Source: Polytrichum commune (lineage: Eukaryota > Streptophyta > Polytrichopsida > Polytrichales > Polytrichaceae). From it: 64,000 nucleotides of DNA. Below the pieces are notes generated by a model. It did no database searches, was not told the origin of the DNA, and worked only from the letters and a program-made list of their open reading frames with translations. Position numbers and translations under genes: made by a program. Within the stretch, counting starts at the first letter, position 1; each line of letters opens with the position of its first letter. Where the stretch lies: assembly GCA_950295325.1 (NCBI GenBank), contig OX485803.1, positions 70,323,554 to 70,387,553 of the forward strand, read 5' to 3'. This document shows, piece by piece, positions 33,650 through 46,080 of the stretch.

Positions 33650-35959
33650 GAGCACAATCTTTCCTAGCCTTCGGCAATCTTCTCCGAAACTAGACTCCCC
33701 GAGAACAACAACTTGAATCACTCCTGCAATGATGATGATGATGATGAAGATAAGGATCCTCCGGATTAGAAGAAGCAACTTGATGAGCTGATCCTCTCGT
33801 GATGATGATCCCTTGCTTGCCAGAGAACAGTGGATTCGTCTGTCAACCCATGCTTCCTTCCTAATCGTTGCATTCGACCACGCCCATGCTAATTCGCCAT
33901 GATAGACCTACCAAGCTTCAAAAAGGAACAACAAAAGCTCAATACTTCAGGGAAACAACCGCACACTCAAATCTTCAATACACCATGAAATGCACCATAA
34001 GACAACACTCGATCATCCACTTAATAAGATGTTTAATAAGCATGATGCTTCTAGAATTGAGCAGGAGTCCGCAACATTTGCTTAGGCTCAAACACTCAAG
34101 ATCTACACACTTAACCCAAAAGGATATTATAATGACTGTATTCTATCCACACATATCTGTATAATGAGCTTCAAAAATTTGTAACCGCTCCAGTAAAGGC
34201 CAAACTGAGGAGCATAAAGGAACTAAATTGCAGAGGAACGATGATACACATCCCACAACAGCATCTCATAGAGAGAGATGGAGCGAACTACTTGTGCCCG
34301 CTGCTTCAAAGAGGCCTGCAAGCTCGGAGCTACCGCAATAATGCTGCTCAACACAGTTGGTGTGACACAAGTAACAAATTTTGGGGTGAAGTTGAATATG
34401 CACCTATTGAATACACCTTACAGGGACCCTCCTGCTTCAGAAACATCACGCTCTCGGCGGCTTTCAGCACACCATGCTTGTGTTCACGTTCCGAGGCTCG
34501 TTGTCAAGCACCAAGCTGACGGACATCAGTGAGAACCCAGTATCACCTGCAAACCTACACAAGTGGACACAACTTTCTTCATGTCAATAATAACACAACA
34601 CAACGCAACACTGCAGTTCAAACTTCGAAAGCTGAACGTGACACTGGGGATTCTTCATGGATACTCTAAGTTCGACTCAAGACCACATGAACCCATTCGC
34701 TCTCCGACAAGACACACGAACTTCCGAACGCATTGGAGTTCAAAGAAACTTGCTGCTTCGACCCCAAAGAGACTCAAACTACAAGATTCCTACACTTTAA
34801 GGAGCAACCATGTGAGAAATTTGGGCAATGTCGAGTGTTGGAACTTCAGGTTCAGCACTTGACTTGACAGGATAAGCGTGCTACTTCGAAGCAACGCAAC
34901 ACTGCACAGAACTGCAAACTCGCTGCTCCATCATCCCCGGCACTCCAGAGCTCTTTGTTTCTGTGGCCTTCCAAATCCTCCTGCTGCTTCAGTTTGCTTA
35001 ACAAATTGCAAAGTAACCGATTCAGATTGGATTTCACTCTAAGTCACCGGAACAGACTCCGTGCGCTGGTTTCTCGGTCTTCCTGAATGTGTCGCTTCCC
35101 CCACCTCCACACCTACCTTCAATTACAAGGGTGACTTGACATTCAAAGCTTACCCTGCAGAGATCTCCCAAGGGAGAGCTAGCCATACAGCCTCAGATTC
35201 AGAGTCTCTTTCAGCCCAACACACATAAACCTATTGTTCCCCTCCCATAACATCCTATCGTTCACTATCACTCGACCCCTTGAATCCCTACACACACCCA
35301 ACCGAACCCCCCAGGATCTCCACACTCAACAGGCACATACAATTAAGCAGAGTTGCTTCAGAGCCCCACCAATTTGAAAGTCTGTCGAACGAGTTGCACA
35401 TCACACAACATGCATACATATCCCCTTTGGTCAACAAACACCCTACCACCATCCCAGAAGTGAAGAAAACCAAACCTCGAACAAACACTGCACACAACTC
35501 ACACATCGGACATGTCCAACATACCATCCCCACACTCAACAATCCTCAGCTCTCTCTCTCTCTCTCTCCCTCCCTCTCTCACTCCCTCTCTCCAAATTCC
35601 CACCTTTTCCACGTGTTTCGCCCTGCAACACAAGAAAAACACCTGAAATTCACAATTTTGCCAAGCTCAAACTTCAAGTTCACCTCCTGCTGATGAACGT
35701 GATGATCTCGCCACCTCTCCCCAAACTCCACCACGCCTCTTCCCCGAGCTCGAGACCTCCGTGTGTGTGGCTGAATCTATCGACACCTTGGTTGAGACGA
35801 ATCTGTCTTCCTTCTTTTCGAGTTAGCTGCTAAGTTGGCTACTTGGGTAAAGAAGCTGCCATCGCCGAGATTTCGAGTGCAATCGAAAAGAAAGAGGAAG
35901 AGGTGGAGAAAGATGGGCATTCTTTCCTTTCCCTTGGCAAGCAGGCAGGCAGGCAGGGC
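33650..35959 (-). other. Candidate 5' untranslated exon(s) and leader intron of ITPK
   Basis: Just upstream of the ATG, minus-strand text CATCATCATTGCAG (AG at 33,730-33,731) looks like an acceptor for a leader intron. A plausible donor, AGGAG|GTGAAC, lies near 35,685. The far part (35,700-35,960) and the CT-rich tract at 35,550-35,595 have the look of a plant leader. Short frames on the plus strand (34,241-34,532; 35,280-35,693) show no domain. The exon structure is inference only. Confidence 0.35.
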
Positions 35960-35962
35960 CAT
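35777..35962 (-). CDS. Possible upstream open reading frame, 61 codons
   Basis: It begins with ATGGCC in good context at 35,962, over a GCCT tetranucleotide repeat, and ends with TAG at 35,777. If the ITPK transcript starts near 36.2 kb this would be an upstream frame able to dampen kinase translation. The peptide has a hydrophobic start and a basic C-terminus but matches nothing known to me. It could equally be an unrelated chance frame. Confidence 0.25.
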   Translation of the reverse strand: MALPACLLAKGKERMPIFLHLFLFLFDCTRNLGDGSFFTQVANLAANSKRRKTDSSQPRCR

Positions 35963-36232
35963 CTCTTATACAGTGGGGTGGTGACTAGTAAGTGACTAGT
36001 AAGTCGAAGGTGGGAAGATTGGGCCTCCGTGGCAACCTTTCAAGGGCATAACTTAACATTCACCCCCCCAGGGTCAACTTCCAATTTTTATTTATTACAA
36101 CACTCCACTGCACCCCCTCCCCTCTTACTAGCAGCTTGTTTGGAAGTAGAGGATAGATATTTCGCGTCATATGTTACAAAGCCCAAAGTCATATTTGGTG
36201 TCGGTTTGTCTCGCTCGCCCGCCTAAATATAT

Positions 36233-36241
36233 GATATATAG
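36233..36241 (-). promoter_or_regulatory. Possible TATA box for ITPK
   Basis: Minus-strand CTATATATCATATAT lies about 270 bp upstream of the candidate leader. Initiation about 30 bp downstream (near 36.2 kb) would fit. Such motifs are common in AT-rich DNA, so this is weak. Confidence 0.25.
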
Positions 36242-36469
36242 ATTGGGAGTATTGTATGTAGGCTCAGCTCAACTAATAATTTAGGGTGTGCCCCACTATG
36301 TAGTATGCCGCCATTGAGCACATAATAATCCTTCATTCTTCAAGGTTCAAATTCTAAGGCCCTTTTCCCACCCAACCTTGAGTAAAAGCGGCCGTATTTG
36401 ATTTAGAAACCGACATCCCATTGCAGAGCGAGGTTTGGAGCTAACAGAGTAGGCCAGAACATGCATATC

Positions 36470-36615
36470 AACATAACATTATTAGGCAATGTGCGTTCGT
36501 TCATGTGGACCCCGAGAATATAACCATGGCGTGAATCTATCCTAGTTGCAACATCCCTTGGTTATATTCTCGAGGCCCACATGAACGAACGTACATTGCT
36601 TGAAAATGTTATGTT
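36470..36615. repeat. Foldback element / long hairpin
   Basis: The left arm reads AACATAACATT, GCAATGTGCGTTCGTTCATG, then TGGACC and CGAGAATATAACCA. The right arm is its near-perfect reverse complement, leaving a loop of about 25 nt. The arms are about 60 bp. It could be a young foldback MITE or a microRNA-like precursor. No target duplication was identified. Confidence 0.65.
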
Positions 36616-36619
36616 AGGG

Positions 36620-38689
36620 TTTTAAATAACTAACTTATGCACACATGTTGTTTGTGTTAAACTACATGCAAGGAGTATAATAAGTTTCGGGGGCATCTGA
36701 GGCGACAATAGCTAAATTTGATGCATGCATGATGACGGCCAATGGGAGGTCGTCAAAAGTTAGATGAGCACTTTGAATGATATGTTTAGTGTAGTTTTTG
36801 AGTGGGAAGGGGACAGGGGAGGTGGTTATCTTATATTTAAACTTAGATAAACAAATCATCTTAGGGAATTATATACTTTTCAAAAAAAACTCACAACGTC
36901 TTTCATGGCTTCATTATGCATGGGTTAAAACCGAGAAGCATGATCTTGCAAATTGCTCTATGAATGTGGATAATGGTAGCTAGACATTTAGGGAGGCTAT
37001 TCATCTTGAGTTGATCCATCCCCCATCTTCTATATGACATCAGCACAATTTGGATGAACCAACCCATACATTCGTTCCTTGTTGGATGTCTAAACTCTTG
37101 CCTCCAAGGAACCAATGTACGGATTGGTTCGCCCCAGCCGTGCGCGCCATCGAGCTTACCTTGCATAAATTGCATTTTGTGTCAATTCCAATCAAAGAGT
37201 ACACCACCAAGAGGGTGGCAATAGCTCTCGGACAAAGGAAAAAACTCTATGTTAATGCTTGCCTCCATAGAAAGCCGGCATATCTATCTATCTATTTGAA
37301 TGATCCGACTTAGTAAAATATGGGTTTCACATTTCCATGTATAATGTATGTGATGATATCAAGGATATGGAGGTGAAGCTGACATGGCAAGCATGTCGGG
37401 CACGGGTTTTTGTGGTCAAGTGGCCTGCATTTTGTACGTGCATTAAGGAAATACCATACAGTAAACCACCCCCTTCCAGTTACTGCCACCCAGGCTCCGC
37501 ATCATGAGCCTAGGCTTTTCTAAGCTAAAAACCAAAATGGAACTTCCTTTATAGTTTTGTGAATTGTGATAGCAAGAAATCCGTCACTCAAATTTGCATA
37601 CTACGTACTACACTGATTCTCATATTTAGTGAAGGTGATACTTTATTTCTTTGCACTATGAAATTAGTGACACCATAAGATCTAGGGTTTCAAGAGTCCA
37701 AAGTGTCAAAGTGTCAAAACTCTCGATGCAAGCTTTTTTTAGTTTCTTAGTGTTAGGAGATGTTGTAGGAGTGAGTGGTGCAAATTGAGAAGAAGAAGAA
37801 GAAAAAGAAAAAGAAAAAGTGGCCTCTTTGAGCTCCCAAAACAAATTTTGCACTCTACAAACATCTTAGACACACATTAATATTCTTGAATGTTTGGTAA
37901 ATGAGCATGTACTTAGTAAAAATATCAATAAAAGTAAAAAGTATGGTTTCTTTTCAAATTTGGCAAGATAATGCGTGTTTCGGGAATTAGTACCACACGT
38001 ACTAAATGCAAGAATCCTTGTACTACACATTACTCAAACTATGAAGTTTGTTTTCTTTCTAAACCTCGTGCACCACCACTCTTCCAACCATTATAGTAAG
38101 AACTCCGATCTCCTTTGTGGAGGTTGGAGTAAATAAAGTGTATGTTCGTAAAACATCCATGGTCACGTCCTAAAGGATGATGACTTTGGGTGCATAACTA
38201 CTTCACCCTTTGCAGGGAGTAGACATTATATCAGTAACCAATAATCATTAATATTGATCAATAGTTTGTAATTGTTGTGGGTGAATATTTATCCAAGGCC
38301 GTATCGATGTTGGGGAGTAGGATACAAAGTGTATGTTGGGAGAGGATGGGCACCACGTCATTGGCATCATATTGGTTGGAAGTGATTGTTTGTGCCCTAT
38401 ATCCGGTCAAGGTTCGATTCATAGGAACTCGTTTGAGTGGATATGGGTGTGAAGTGATTTGTATTGGCGAATGTGAATGTAGGCAAGAAATGTGTATCAA
38501 CCAAGGCCTATCCCTAAGCAATTGCTAGTTGAGCTAAGAGTGGTTTGTACCACTACCAACAATCTTGTGTGGATTTGCAATGGGACGTGGGGGGTTGGTA
38601 GTGGGATGCATATTACTTATTTGCTAAGTTGAAGGATTTGAATTATGATGTTTAAATCGTGGATGGTTTGGTCTATGGTGGGTCGTGGA
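36620..38689. other. AT-rich intergenic stretch, nothing firm
   Basis: Frames at 37,050-37,313 (plus) and 36,903-37,175 (minus) overlap and have no known domain. A GAAAAA-type purine tract lies at 37,790-37,820. The segment 38,250-38,530 has a minus-strand frame that may be the 3' trailer of the adjacent retrotransposon. Confidence 0.35.
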
Positions 38690-41600
38690 GGTATGCAATC
38701 GTTTGTCTATTTTCTAGTGTTATTTTGTGGAGTAGTATGGAGTGTGCGTATTGTGTGGCTATCGTGTTGATTTGTTTAAATGTGCTCTTGTTTTTTTTGT
38801 GATGGAGAGTTTTAGTTTAGATTCCAAACTTTTTTCAGACAGAATATGTGAGATGGCTCCAGTTCCTAAAGTAAGACTATGACTAGGGCTACATTACATC
38901 CTCTTATTGCAATGTTGTTGAAGAATGGTTGGTTGGTATTTTGCAGTTCTCCTCTTAAGGGATTATGTGGCGAATCTATCATTGCAGTATGTAAATTTGA
39001 TAAATTATATGGTGAGATCTGGTGTAGGGTTTTCTGGTAGGGGGTATTTGTATGGGTGGCCTATGACGCAAAGTAAGTCGGGTTTGAACATGGCATTACG
39101 GTGGCATCTTTGGGTGCAGCAAGTGCATGGAAATAGCGATGTTGGTACTATGTTCTTTTGGGATTGTCCGTTATGAGTTCGTACATTCATTAGTGTGTAG
39201 AGTTTGGATATTTTGTTTGACATAAGAAGCTTTCATAGTTCCATACCGTTTTGTTGTGTCTTTTGGTTATGAACGCATGGATATATTGTTTTTTGCATTT
39301 GAGGGGTACATGTAGCCATGTATATGCATCCGTCGAATCACATATAGGGCATGTGTGTAATGGGTAGGTTTCTCTACCAAAAATAGTTGTTTGGTTCATA
39401 ATTTAATTAGGCATGTATCATGTTCGTTTGATAGTGGGAGTTTTCCAAAAGTCATTCGATAAGGATTTGTCTATATCTCCATTTTCAAGCCATTTGTGTA
39501 ATTGGTGGGTTTGATCAACTTTTGTTGCTAAGTTGTGTCTTTTGTCATATTTGATGATATGTTTTTCGAGGTGTCTAATGGGGCCTTTGTTTGGTGCGTC
39601 TTGCATTGACTACCACCAGTCTTTATGGAGGTGGTGTGGTATAGGATATGTGTTCATTTGGCACAATAGCATGCCTATGGGTAAATTTGCATGCCCTTTT
39701 GGCTAGTGCATCCGTTTGTTTGATGCCAATTATATTAGCGTGGGCTCTGATCTTGTGTAGTGATATGGTTTGTGTATGGACTTGTAGCATTTGGACCATG
39801 CATTCAAGGATAATTTCATCATGGTGGATATTGTGTAGAGTGGGGTGTTTGATTTAGATGTTTAGGCAATTTGTGAATATGTGTGTTGGTTCATCCCAAT
39901 ATGTGGTAGCATGGAGTAGAAGGGTTGTGGTGTATAGCCATCATTTATGCTCGTAGGATGTTTTGAAGTTTGGTAGTCTTCCGGCGATGTTGAGGTCTTT
40001 GATGGGGTTGTGGATACTGTAACTTGTTTTTCCGTGTTTCCAATGACCTCAAGTTATTTCTTTTGGTGGTTTAAATGACCCGTCTGTGTGATAACAAATT
40101 TGCGGTGGGTATTTGAGGGGAGGACATCTTTCAAGGTGGGTAGTTGGGATTTGGGTGGTTGGTGGAGGGGGGTGTATATGATTTGGACCATTTTGTACTA
40201 CAATTCATTGGGGTGTTTAAGGGTGTAGGTGGTGCAACTTGTGTATAAATTGTGGGGATTTGTAGGGTGTTAGCACTAGTGTTCATTTAATGTGTATATT
40301 CGTCAAATCCAATAAATGTGTTCTTATGGTATATGCAAAGTCCTTGGATGGCATAGTTTTATGTTATAGGTTCAATTCGTATTTATGGTGAGATTGTTGT
40401 TTTTTCGTAGATGACGGTATCAACTTTGAAGTGAGTGATGAAATGGGAATCTAGAAAGAATCCTTCATGGGGGTTGGGGTTATGATACCAATTTTGGTCC
40501 GGTAAGACTAAGTATTGTAACAAAAATTGGGTTTTTTGTTGTGAGATGTGCCGATGGAGGGTTTGTTGTGAGTTTGTCTTTGTGTGTGGGTGGGCATATC
40601 CATTCCTTTGCCATCTATATTGGAAGGTTGTTATGAGTGATCCAAATACAACATCTTTAGGAAATGGCGAGTATAATCGTTTGAATGTGGGGAGGCATGT
40701 TATTGGTGATGAGAAGTAAGAATGAACGATTTGGAATAAGTTTGTGATGTGTTCTAGGATTTCGGTTGGGAGTGTATATTGCAAGAGTTTCAAGGGGTTG
40801 TTTTTTAGGATTTTTTTATTTATATCGTTAGTATAGCCATATTAATTTTGTTTCGAATGGTTGACTAGGAGATTCAAGGTTGTGTGATCTAGTTAGTGTT
40901 GCATGGTATTGTTTCCAAAGCCATTGGCGTCTCAACTTTGGGATGGTGATTATGTGTCCGCCAATGCCGTCATAGATGTGTGTTACATCATGTTGTATTT
41001 TGTGTGTGCGCTTGTCGTTTTCAAGATTGCATTCATTGGATGTATCTAGTGTCCCTTATTTGTTCATGATTGAAGTCACATTGTAGTATGTTGGTATAGT
41101 GTTGATGTTGTTTGCGGGTGTAGTATCGTGTAAGTAGTAATATGTTGTGGTTTATGGCGTCTTGGTTGTTTCAAGGGAAGAGGTCTCTTGTGACATCCAT
41201 TTGTTGTATATTACTTCATTTGGGAGTGTCCATTGCCATTAATTAGATGTGAACATTTTTGTAATTTTGTATTTATCTTTATATTTGCCAGGGCAAACTT
41301 TTGATATGGTGCACATTGGGAAGAGTGTTGGGTATTTGAGGATATAGGAAGGAGGTGTGGTGAGGGTAAGGGTGATGAGTGCATGTTTGTGGCCCGGGGC
41401 GGATGTGATGGTTTGGTATCATATATTTGTTCTTTAGGGTGTTTGATGTGGTGTGTGTTAGGCATGGATCAACACATTGATTTTGGCATGAGGACTCGCA
41501 TAAGAGTAGTATGGCGTAGTTTAGGGCAATATTTTATGCTTTAGTGGGTGTGGAGTAAAAGTGTTGGCATTCCTTGTCAGTTGTTAGGTGTGTTCCATTA

Positions 41601-44460
41601 GAGTTAGTTATGTGTTTGAGTTCAAATATGTTGTTTACTATTAATTATGTTTTAGGGATAGTGTGGGGATTAGTGTTGGTATATTTATGGTTTAAGCAAC
41701 CATTATGTTTCAAGTGGTGTGGGAAGGAGGAGGAATTTGTTGAGTGTGCTTCTAAGGTGGGTTCCCTCATTAGTTTTAAGTAGGTAGAGAGTTATGGTGA
41801 TTGGTGATCTTATACAATCATGGCATGAGGTTCTTGTTAGGTTTTGGGCTCTACCATGCCTAGCCAATATATGTTGTATTATTCTCTTGTAAAATCTTTT
41901 GAGTCTACCTTTTATCATTGACGAGTTGTTCTCCATTGCAACTGATGTATGCATTTTTTAATGAGAATGCTTCTATGCCGAACATATCATGTGGGAGTTG
42001 TGTGATTGCATTTGACATTGAATTTGGAAGGCCCACATATGGTTTTATGTAGGACTATCACTTTCCTATTCAAATTTTTGATGGCCAAAAGCGAGTAGGG
42101 GATGGCATAGAAATTGTAGGCGGTGATGGTTCTTATGACTGTATCTACCATATTTATTTTTTGTTTCATGGTAGTTGGGCTTGTGATATTAGTTTACATT
42201 GTTTTATGAGTTTTATTGTAGTAACATGGGTGTGTATTTTCTATTGTAATGAGGGAACTAAGTTGATACCAAGGTAGACATATGGTTTGTGTTGACTAAT
42301 TATAGGGATCGGTTGGCCTCTATAGTTGAAATTTGTGATTTGCATATATGTTTTGAAGGCTTTGTGGGTTTAGATTTGATTTGTTGGGGCATCCAATAAT
42401 CATGCATATGGGGATGCCAAGGTCCATCCCTGCCCATTCACAAAATTTATCAAGTTTGTTCAACTAGAGTTGAATGCAGGTCAATTTGTTGGCTATAACA
42501 ACTAGATTATCTACATAGGCTACATAGTTTATTGTGGTATATGAGGTTTTAAACGTGTTTCCGTTTTTTCAACCTGTTTTGCCATCTGAAAAGTGGTTCC
42601 AAAAAGATGATTAAAAATGTATGGACTCAATGTATCTCCTTGTATGGTTCTTTGTTGTATGAGAATTGGTTGTGTTTGGCCGAAATATTCACTAGTGTAT
42701 GTGGTAGTGGATTGCGAGCAAATTTTGCCCATTAAGGGTACAACATCGTGTGGGTAGCCTAGGTCTTTCATGATGGCAAGTAGTCTAGCATGCTTGATAG
42801 AGCCAAAGGCGTTTTTGAAGTCTATATATAATATGTAGACGTCTTGGTTTGTGAATCCGACGCCTTCTAGTGTTCTAGATGTAGTTGGCATGACGTGCAC
42901 CGTTCAACTCTAAATCCTTATCGGCTATCATGGAGGATTTGGTGTCATTCCCCATACCTGGAAAAATTGATAGTAAATATGCTAGTGAATAGTTTGTATT
43001 TTGTGTTGGAGAGGGCTATAGGTCTACGGTCAGTGAGGTAATATGGATTACCTTTTTTATATAGGAAAATGGCGAGAGTGGTCTCCCTAGACGTTGGGAT
43101 TTGTTATTGTTTATAGCAATGCATAAAAAAAATAGCAGCAAGAGTTTGTGGAATCGTGTCAGCATGTCTTTTTAGTATAGAGTTGGGTATTTTGTACAAT
43201 TCAAGGATTTTACAATTGGCTAAGTTTTTAAGGGATGTGTCATAAGGCTCTTGGTCTAGATAGATGTAGAATGGAATGAGGGGCTCCCCTCGTTTATTTA
43301 TGATGTAACCAACTAGATTCATGGGGAGGTCACTCCATTGTAAAGTTGAACAACCACGTGCGAACACTTTACATGTAAAAAAATCCTACTTTTTACACAA
43401 AGCATCACCAAAATGGGTCAAACTTTTATCAAAAAAATTTCATGAGTAGATATACACGGTACCTATTATGGTAACTAAATTTGATGATTTGTTTTTTGTA
43501 AAACATACTGTTTCTAAATAAAATGACACAAATTGAACTAAAATAATTACTACAAAAATTAAGGTGACTAAAAATTTCAAAAAAAAAAATACAAAAGATA
43601 CTATCAATGATTATGTATATGTAGAAAAATATCATAAATTTTAAAATTATCTATGGTATGTAATATAGGGGTAACAAACTTTGTTCGCACGTGGTGTTCA
43701 ACTTGACAATGGAGTGACCTCCCCGTGTATGGGTTGTGCCATGGATATTGTCTAACACTGCATGTGCATTGCTATGGTTGGTAGTGACATGTTGATAACG
43801 TTGGGATGTTGCTAATTGATTGTTGGGTATGTATTTCTTGTGCAATACCTTTTGTGTTGGTGAAGATGTTCTTGTATTTGTTTAATAAAAAATCCAGTGG
43901 TGGGTTCTCATTATTTTTAAGACTTCTCGATTGATTTTCTTGGAGCTCTTATCATAGAGTTGTTGATATTTTGATATAGTTTTTATTTATTTATTTATTT
44001 TCAATTTGTTTCAATGAATATGTTGTGGTGATCTTATGGGTTTCATGTTTGGCTTCTTTTACTTTCTTGGCTATTTCTTCTATTCATGTGTTAGGCGGGA
44101 GTGAGGCGGGGGTTGTAGTATAGTTTGAGTTGGTTACGAATTTCTTGAATAATGGAATGGTTGTGTCAATTCAAGTTGTCTTTGGTGATATATATTGTTT
44201 TCTTAATGAGATGGTAAGTTGAAAGATTATTTCCATTTTTTGGAGTTTTTTTTGGGTAGCTAGAGGCAACCCGTTGTTTGGCAATTCTATTTGGAAGTGT
44301 AGGGGTTGGCAGTGCACTACAAGTATTGAGGACTATATTTGAGATGTTAGAGATAAGAATGTCGAGCAAGGTGCAAGATGTAAATTAAATATTGTTTCTA
44401 GTAGGTGTGTATATTTGTTATTTGAGTTGAGTTGAGTTGGTTTCAAGAAATTGTGTGGGG
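38690..44460 (-). mobile_element. Non-LTR retrotransposon with endonuclease-like tail, decayed
   Basis: A single protein can be followed right to left through many stops and frameshifts. Order: a basic N-terminal region (44.4-43.75 kb); reverse transcriptase from about 43.3 to 42.4 kb, with RRPIALSNTKYKLF, LYIDFKNAFGSIKHARLL (first catalytic Asp at 42,820-42,822) and TIQGDTLSP; a thumb/connection part with Thr/Pro-rich sequence; a piece of RNase H (KIRAHANIIG..QTDALAK, about 39.7-39.8 kb); a CCHC finger (CPIC, nine residues, H, four, C; 39,295-39,351) followed by KRHN; then FKPDLLCVIG (39,077-39,088) and a FIKFTYCND stretch. The RT motif C reads YVDN (42,506-42,517) instead of Y-x-D-D, so it is dead. 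The finger-RHN-KPDL series is the hallmark of restriction-like endonucleases of R2/NeSL-type elements rather than the APE type common in plants. A 402-bp MITE interrupts it at 43,323-43,724. The N-terminus and poly(A) end are not defined. Confidence 0.8.
43323..43724. mobile_element. MITE nested in the non-LTR retrotransposon
   Basis: The ends are GGGGAGGTCACTCCATTGT on both strands, continuing with AAGTTGAAC and ACCACGTGCGAAC (about 45 bp, one small indel). The interior is AT-rich with T/A runs and no coding capacity. When it is removed, the surrounding minus-strand retroelement frame becomes nearly continuous (NIHGTTHT joined to MNLVGYIIN). Target duplication is unclear, so the superfamily is open. 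Confidence 0.8.
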
Positions 44461-45569
44461 AAGGCTTCAAGGTGTTTTTTTGAGAAGGAAGCATGGTCAA
44501 GTTTATGGGAAAAATGATCTAGTATGCTAAAACCATAATTTTCTTGGTGAAACGCCTAAAATTAGTAGCAATGTGTTGCTTAAATTGGATATTTTTCATG
44601 TTGCCCTCTATTGTTGAATTATGTACTCATATATAGAATATCAAGATGAGATTTTCAAAACTTATCACTAAAAGTACCACTCAAAAGGTAGTGCCTAAAT
44701 CTAGTTTTGGACGTAACTTTCATGACAATAATATTTTGAAGTTGGATTCTTTTTCTTCATATTCCTTGAATTCGTTATAAACTTGAGGGCATTATTACAA
44801 AAATTTATTAAAAAATCAATTAATGTAATTTTATCATGTTTTAAATAAATTTAAGACAATTACATGTTCAATATATCTTCGTGCACACTACTTGCACCGT
44901 CTTCTAAAATATGAATGTGTAGATTTTTCTTGAAAACTTGTTTTTCAACATAAATTGCTTGGGTTTGAAGATCAATGTGTTTATCAAATGTTTATGATCT
45001 TTTTCCTTCACAAATTTCAAAGTTAGTATATAATTATGAAACACTTTCACTTAAACTTGTGCAGGGTAGTGGAATTGTGTACTTGACCTTGCTCGTCCCC
45101 TTTGGTATGGGATTGAGTATTTGCGGAGTTGATTGTTGTGATGTTGGTGGTGGTTTGGCAATTAGTGAGTCTAAAGGGATATGAAATAGTATAGGTACTA
45201 GGTGACTCATGAAATGTAATTTCAAAGGGTATCAAGCATAATTCGACATAATAACTCTCGATGATTTGTTTGAGTACCATTATGCGTGAAACTAATTTGA
45301 AGGGAAGTCTACCATAAATATTTTATTTAGTGTCACCAATTATGTTTGTCTTGCTCAATACTAATTGTAAACTGCCCATGCAGTGGCACCCACTCTAGAT
45401 ATAAACCTAACATTATTTGTCATTCCTTGTTAAGAAAAAAATTGGACATTATAGATTTACAATGTTGCAATTGTAGTGACTTACTAAGTGATTTTGCTTT
45501 TGAATTTCAATCATCCATCACAATATTTCATTACAAAAATGTTAGTTTTTAGAATATACTAATTGTGAT
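44461..45569. other. AT-rich stretch, nothing firm
   Basis: Minus-strand frames at 45,034-45,280 have Pro/Thr/Ser-rich text like that in the neighbouring retrotransposon and might be its far 5' part, but no motif decides this. Confidence 0.3.
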
Positions 45570-46080
45570 ATACCCGGATTAAATGATTTATTGTTGGACT
45601 ATGTAACAAAGAAAGATTAATCATGCTTTGTTGCACTTAGCATGTGAGCAGATGTTGTTTGAAGTTAGACAACTCCAAAGAAATAATTGGGTGAGACAAC
45701 CCAGGACATTCCTCCATAAGATCTTTGTGCTGCAATTAGACAACTCCCAACAAATGAATGTTATTCAATGAAGCTAGTCAACTCTTCATGAATAAATCTA
45801 GTTGGAATTGGATAGTTCCAACAAGAAGAATGAATAAAATAAATTAAGTTGGTATTAGATAGTTCCAACTAGTGAATTGTGATTGAGCCAAAAGGTAACA
45901 AAAGATCATAAGGTGAAATGATCCATCTATATAGATAAGGAAGTTGCAATCTAATTTAGTAAGAGTTGAGACTTCTAAAAGCATTTCTTAGATACTTTGA
46001 ATAAAGATGAATAAGACTAGGAATGCCTTTGGGGTATAAGAGAGAGAGCTTGGAGGAGGAAAAAGAAGCATTTTGTGTGT
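45570..46080 (+). repeat. Possible LTR-type repeat
   Basis: The segment shows repeated ATTAGACAACTCC and GTTGGAATT.GATAGTTCCAAC motifs, then GGGGTATAAGAGAGAGAGC, resembling the promoter side of a plant retrotransposon LTR. Part is shared, inverted, with the left edge of the window (1-233). Neither terminus nor target duplication was found. Confidence 0.35.

Noticed and set aside
33242-33778. ITPK starting at a hydrophobic N-terminus from 33,778
   Set aside because: The frame there begins with TTG, not ATG, and crosses a likely leader-intron acceptor. The first ATG is at 33,649.
36270-36370. tRNA gene suggested by GGTTCAAATTC
   Set aside because: No A-box at the right distance and no cloverleaf could be formed.
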